A stretch of DNA of 64,000 nucleotides from Amycolatopsis sp. A133 (GTDB lineage: Bacteria; Actinomycetota; Actinomycetes; Mycobacteriales; Pseudonocardiaceae). The stretch lies in assembly GCF_031082405.1 (NCBI RefSeq), contig NZ_JAVHJU010000075.1:1-64000 (forward strand), in the 5' to 3' direction. The stretch's first letter is position 1, and each line of letters starts with the position of its first letter. Under the pieces are notes generated by a model, which was not told the DNA's origin, searched no databases, and was given only the letters and a program-made list of their open reading frames with translations. Position numbers and translations under genes: made by a program. This document shows, one piece after another, positions 59,478 to 64,000 of this stretch.

Positions 59478-62400
59478 TCAGGGGCAGGGCGGGCGGTAGT
59501 CCAGGTCGGGGAGGCTGTCCGCCCACTCCGCCTCGGTGATCCGGGGCGAGACCGCCGCGCAGATCCGTTCGGCCGCCCGGTCGGGGTCGGCCTCCCAGAA
59601 CCGGACCGTGCCGTCCGCGCCCGCGCCCGCCAGCGTGTGGCCGTCCGGGGCGAACTGGGCGGCGTAGACGCGGTCGCGCTGCTCGGGCAGCACCGCCCAC
59701 GGCGCCGCCGTCCTCACGTCCCACAGCCGGATCGTGCGGTCGTAGCTGCCGGACGCCAGCCTCCGGCCGTCGCCGCTGAACGACACCGACATGACGACGT
59801 CCGTGTGGCCGTCCAGGACCGCCGGGGGCGGCACGTGCGCCGGGTCCGCCACGTCCCAGAGGCGCACCGTGCGGTCCGCGCTCCCCGTGGCGATGTGCTT
59901 GCCGTCGGCGCTGTAGGCGATCGAAAACACCGTGTCGGTGTGTCCCGCCAGTGTTGCCAGCGGCCGCGGGGCCCGGGGCGCCGAGACGTCCCAGAGCCGC
60001 GCGGTGTGGTCCCAGCCGGCGGTCGCGAGCGTCCGGCCGTCGGGGCTGAAGGCGATGGTGTGGACGTCGTCGGCGTGGCCCTCCAGCTTCGCGATCTCGA
60101 CCGGCCGGGTGCGGTCGGCGAGGTCCCAGAGCCGGGCCGTGTGGCCGTCGCCCGCCGTGGCCAGCAGCCGGCCGTCCGGGCTGAACCGGACCGCGTCGAC
60201 GTCGTCGTGGAGCCGGTTGAACACCATGGGCGGGCCGGGCCGGGCCGGGTCGGTGATGTCCCGCAGCGTCATCGTGTGGTCCCAGCTGCCGGTGGCCAGT
60301 GTCCGGCCGTCCGGGCTGACGGCGACACCGCAGACCGCGTCGCCGAATCCGCCGATCGTGGCGAGCGGCCGGGGCGCGCGCGGGTCGGTGCGGTCGTGCA
60401 GCCGCACGGCCTCGTCGTAGCCGCCGGTGGCCAGCAGCCTGCCCTCCCGGCCGAAGGTGACGTCGCACGCCTGGGCGGTGTGCGCGGGGATCGCGGGGCC
60501 GGGCAGGTCCCAGAGCCGGACGGACTGGTCGTCGCTGGCCGTGGCCAGGGTGCGGCCGTCGCGGGTGAAGACCGCGGAGACGACCGCGCCGATGTGCCCG
60601 GGCAGCGACGGCAGCTCGCGCGGCTGCCGCGGATCGGCGACGTCCCACAGCCGGGCCGTGCGGTCGAAGCCGGTGGTGGCGAGCGTGTGCCCGTCGGCGG
60701 TGAACGCCACCGAGCGCACGGTCGCCTTGTGCGTGGTGAGCGAAGCCAGCGGCGCCGGGTGGGCCGGGTCGGTGACGTCCCACAGCCGCGCGGTCTGGTC
60801 CTGGCTCGCCGTGGCGAGGGTGCGCCCGCCGGGGCCGAACGCGACCGCGTGCACGACGTCGGTGTGCCCGGTCACGACGCCGAGCTCCCGCCGCGAAGCG
60901 ACGTCCCAGACGCGCGCGGTCGTGTCGGCCGACGCGGAGGCGAGCAGCCGGCCGTCGCCGTCGAAGGCGAGGTTGTTGATGTAGGAGGTGTGCCCGGTCA
61001 GCTCCCCCGCCGGCCGCGGGCGGGCGGGGTCGGTCGTGTCGTACAGCCGGATCGTGCCCCGGGCGTCGGCGGTCGCCAGCAGCGGCCCGGCCGGGCTGAA
61101 CGCGACGGCGTAGGACTTGCCCGCGTGCTGCTCGATCGTCGCGCCGGGACCCGGGCGGGCCGGGTCGGCGACGTCCCAGACGCGGACGGTGCCGTCGAAA
61201 CCCGCGGTGGCGACGGTCCGGCCGTCGGCCGCGAAGGCGATGTTGTTGACGTTGCCGGTGTGCCCGGTGAGCACGCCCAGCGGCACCGGGTGGTGCGGGT
61301 CGTGGATGTCCCACAGCCGCGCGGTGCCGTCCCAGCTGGCCGTGGCGATGACCCGCCCGTCGGGGCGGAGGGCGACGGTGTTGACCCGGCCGGTGTGCCC
61401 GGTGAGCCGCGTCGAATACGGCGTCCCGAACATGCCGAGCAGGCCGCTGCGCTCTTCGACGCCGGGATCGAGGCGGTACGCGGCCAGCGCGAGCTGCGCG
61501 GCCAGCGCCGGGTTGGTGGCGCGCATGGCCAGCGCCTGGCCGGCGACCTTCTGGGCGAGCGCGTTGTTGCGCTGCTCGGTGGCCGTGCTCTCGGCGCGCA
61601 CGGCGTAGGCGGTGGCGGCCACCGCGACGACCAGCAGCACCGCGAGCAGGGCCACCAGCTGCCGCAGGCGCCGGGTGCGACGGCGGTCGCGTTCCTCTTC
61701 GGCGTGCTCGACGGCGAGGCTCGCGTCGAGGAACCGCCGTTCCCGCCGGGACAACGCCGAGTCCTGGCGCGCGGCCCACTCCCGGGCGATGGCCAGCCGG
61801 GTGCCGCGGTAGAGCCAGCCGGGGTCCTCGTCGACGGACTCCCAGGCGTCGGTCGCTTCGGTGAGCTGCCGGTGGACGCGCAGGCCTTCGCGGTCTTCGG
61901 TGAGCCACTCGCGCAGCCGGGGCCAGCCGCGGATGAGGGCTTCGTGGGCGATTTCGATGCCGGTGTCGTCGAGGGTGACCAGCCGGGCCGCGGCCAGCTC
62001 GGCGAGAACTACGGCGGCGTCGGTGTCGTCCTCGTCGTCGGTGTCGAGTTCGGCGCGGCCGATGCGGCGCTTGGTGTCTTCGGTGCCTTCGCCGAGCGCG
62101 GTCATGCGGAGGAAGATCTGCCGCGCCAGCCGCTGCTGACGCGGGGACAGCTTCGCGAAGGTGCCTTCGGACGTCTGCGCGATGGCCCGTTCGATGCCGC
62201 CGGTCGACTCGTAGGCGGCGAGGGTCAGCGTGGTGCCGCGGCGCCGCCGCCACGTCTCCAGCAGCGCGTGCGACAGCAGCGGCAGCACGCCGGGCTGGCC
62301 GGTTGCGTCCGCGACGAGCCGGGACACCAGCGCGTTCTCGACGCGGTACCCGGTGTCGACGGCGGGCCGCGAGATCGCCTGCCGGAGCTCCTCGGTCGTC

Positions 62401-63278
62401 ATCGGGCCGACCAGGACCTGGGCGTCCTGCATGGCCTCGGCGAGCTCCGCGTGCCGTGCGCAGTGGGTGTAGAAGTCGGTGCGGATGCCGAGGACCACCC
62501 GGGTGCGGCTGCCCGGTTCGGTGGTCGCGGTGACGAGCGCGTCGAGGAACCGCGCCTGTTCCTGGTCGTCCTGGCAGAGGGTGAAGACCTCCTCGAACTG
62601 GTCGACGACCAGCACGAGGTCCTCGTCCCCGCCGTCGGCCAGCTGGCGGGCGGCGAGCCCGAGGTTGCGGGGGTTCGCGGCGAAGTCGTCGAGCAGGGCA
62701 CCGGGCGCGACGCCGAGTGCGGCGGCGAACTTGACCGCGCACTCCTGCAGCGGGCGGGCGCCGGGGGTGAGCAGCACGACCGGGCCCTTCACCGAGGGCA
62801 GCAGGCCCGCCCGCAGCAGCGACGACTTCCCCGATCCGGACGCGCCGAGGACCGCGAGAAATCGTTGTCTTCCCAGCCGTTCGACGAGCTTTTCGACAAG
62901 CCGTTCGCGCCCGAAGAATCGTCCCGCGTCGGCGGGGGTGAAAGCGGCCAGCCCGACGTACGGCGGAATTTCCCCTGGTTCCGGCTCAGGCGGTGAATCG
63001 GCACCGCCCGAGCGGGACTCTTCGGCGACGGCGTGCCAGCGTTCCGCCCATTCCCCCGGCACCCCGCCGCAGGCGCGGACGTAGGCCAGAGTGACCGCCA
63101 AGCTGGGGAGTTTCCGCCCGCCGGCGGCTTCCGAGAGCGTCCCGGCCGAGTAGTGCGCGCGCCGGCCGAGCTCGCGGTAGGTGGGATTCCCGGCACTCTC
63201 GCGCAATCGCCGGAGATCGGCGGCGAATTCGGTCAGCAGATCGTCCCCGGGATCCAAGGGTCGTTCCGGACGCGGCAC
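59478..63278 (-). CDS. HTH-nSTAND1 NTPase-TM-WD40 repeat protein
   Basis: A 1266-residue protein. Xre-type HTH at about 15-70, nSTAND1 NTPase from about 105 to 510 with Walker A GASGSGKSS (145-153) and Walker B LVLVVDQFEE (221-230), one transmembrane helix (about 539-561), then 14 WD40 blades (about 624-1235), enough for two seven-blade propellers. The GTG at 63278 is preferred over an upstream GTG because AGGAGG lies just before it. STAND proteins are sensor switches; some related bacterial ones act in phage defence, but the target here is unknown. Confidence 0.9.
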   Translation of the reverse strand: MPRPERPLDPGDDLLTEFAADLRRLRESAGNPTYRELGRRAHYSAGTLSEAAGGRKLPSLAVTLAYVRACGGVPGEWAERWHAVAEESRSGGADSPPEPEPGEIPPYVGLAAFTPADAGRFFGRERLVEKLVERLGRQRFLAVLGASGSGKSSLLRAGLLPSVKGPVVLLTPGARPLQECAVKFAAALGVAPGALLDDFAANPRNLGLAARQLADGGDEDLVLVVDQFEEVFTLCQDDQEQARFLDALVTATTEPGSRTRVVLGIRTDFYTHCARHAELAEAMQDAQVLVGPMTTEELRQAISRPAVDTGYRVENALVSRLVADATGQPGVLPLLSHALLETWRRRRGTTLTLAAYESTGGIERAIAQTSEGTFAKLSPRQQRLARQIFLRMTALGEGTEDTKRRIGRAELDTDDEDDTDAAVVLAELAAARLVTLDDTGIEIAHEALIRGWPRLREWLTEDREGLRVHRQLTEATDAWESVDEDPGWLYRGTRLAIAREWAARQDSALSRRERRFLDASLAVEHAEEERDRRRTRRLRQLVALLAVLLVVAVAATAYAVRAESTATEQRNNALAQKVAGQALAMRATNPALAAQLALAAYRLDPGVEERSGLLGMFGTPYSTRLTGHTGRVNTVALRPDGRVIATASWDGTARLWDIHDPHHPVPLGVLTGHTGNVNNIAFAADGRTVATAGFDGTVRVWDVADPARPGPGATIEQHAGKSYAVAFSPAGPLLATADARGTIRLYDTTDPARPRPAGELTGHTSYINNLAFDGDGRLLASASADTTARVWDVASRRELGVVTGHTDVVHAVAFGPGGRTLATASQDQTARLWDVTDPAHPAPLASLTTHKATVRSVAFTADGHTLATTGFDRTARLWDVADPRQPRELPSLPGHIGAVVSAVFTRDGRTLATASDDQSVRLWDLPGPAIPAHTAQACDVTFGREGRLLATGGYDEAVRLHDRTDPRAPRPLATIGGFGDAVCGVAVSPDGRTLATGSWDHTMTLRDITDPARPGPPMVFNRLHDDVDAVRFSPDGRLLATAGDGHTARLWDLADRTRPVEIAKLEGHADDVHTIAFSPDGRTLATAGWDHTARLWDVSAPRAPRPLATLAGHTDTVFSIAYSADGKHIATGSADRTVRLWDVADPAHVPPPAVLDGHTDVVMSVSFSGDGRRLASGSYDRTIRLWDVRTAAPWAVLPEQRDRVYAAQFAPDGHTLAGAGADGTVRFWEADPDRAAERICAAVSPRITEAEWADSLPDLDYRPPCP

Positions 63279-63419
63279 CCGTCCTCCTGTTTCTCTTTTT
63301 TCCGGTAAGCCCACCGTAGCCGGAGCGAGGGCCACTCAGGGGCGGTTCCGCACACGCGGCGTGAAGATCGTCACCGCCGGACGGGAAGCAATGGCGGCAC
63401 CGGGGCGTTGACCCCGGTT

Positions 63420-64000
<581 letters not shown>

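Noticed and set aside
59637..62996. Plus-strand open frame of about 1100 codons across the WD40 gene
   Set aside because: Mirrors the repeated WD40 coding sequence on the other strand; repetitive composition without domain identity.

Overview
The window is very GC-rich (about 70 percent or more by eye). Coding third positions are strongly G/C, GTG starts are common and adjacent genes often overlap by 4 bases (ATGA or GTGA). Gene content points to a free-living filamentous actinomycete of the Pseudonocardiaceae, most likely Amycolatopsis. The genus is an inference from gene sets and from several families of short intergenic palindromes; no database search was possible. No tRNA, rRNA, CRISPR array or intact insertion sequence was seen.

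Layout. 0.1-3.3 kb: HesB-like and DUF5709 small proteins, GtrA and DUF202 membrane proteins, and a ShbA/SigD-type ECF sigma factor. 3.3-13 kb: a complete non-phosphorylating L-fucose-type pathway (mutarotase, sugar dehydrogenase, lactonase, L-fuconate dehydratase, 2-keto-3-deoxy acid dehydrogenase, FAH-family hydrolase) with a ribose-type ABC importer and a divergent FadR-family regulator. The two catabolic operons share a candidate operator, ACATCCGATGT. 13-28 kb: a Bcr/CflA efflux pump, a MerR regulator on a perfect palindrome, a ferredoxin-reductase-like flavoprotein, an AcrA1-like acyl reductase, a polytopic membrane protein, a MocR/O-methyltransferase pair, a bifunctional penicillin-binding protein whose transpeptidase motifs are degenerate, and SDR/HxlR and FadR regulators.

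28-37 kb: a glycine-to-pyruvate operon gcvP-gcvT-gcvH-glyA-lipA-sdaA behind a tandem glycine riboswitch. Its first gene appears to start at AUC. 38-43 kb: glnA4-like gamma-glutamyl ligase, class I glutamine-amidotransferase-type hydrolase, aldehyde dehydrogenase and SDR. This is the same gene order as M. tuberculosis Rv2860c-Rv2857c and suggests amine use by gamma-glutamylation. It is preceded by two 30-base operator-like elements in opposite orientation around a promoter. 43-46 kb: a general stress protein, a PadR-HAAS pair and an SMP-30 lactonase.

46-48.6 kb: a three-gene module of Xre regulator, ImmA-like metallopeptidase and MAB_1171c-type membrane protein, next to a 30-base tandem repeat. 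48.6-57 kb: the conserved actinobacterial block mutM, rnc, rpmF, DUF177, sepIVA, coaD, rsmD (read right to left). It is interrupted by a secreted PL6 lyase and by a sigma factor, a membrane-anchored partner and a secreted protein made of two RNase Sa domains, the second catalytically dead. 57-64 kb: a HelD-like RNA polymerase-recycling helicase, a large HTH-nSTAND1-TM protein with 14 WD40 blades, and the 5' part of a luciferase-like monooxygenase running off the end.

The strongest points for follow-up are the AUC start of gcvP, the active-plus-dead RNase Sa tandem, the degenerate penicillin-binding protein, the paired operators of the fucose and glnA4 regions, and the five or so families of dispersed palindromes.
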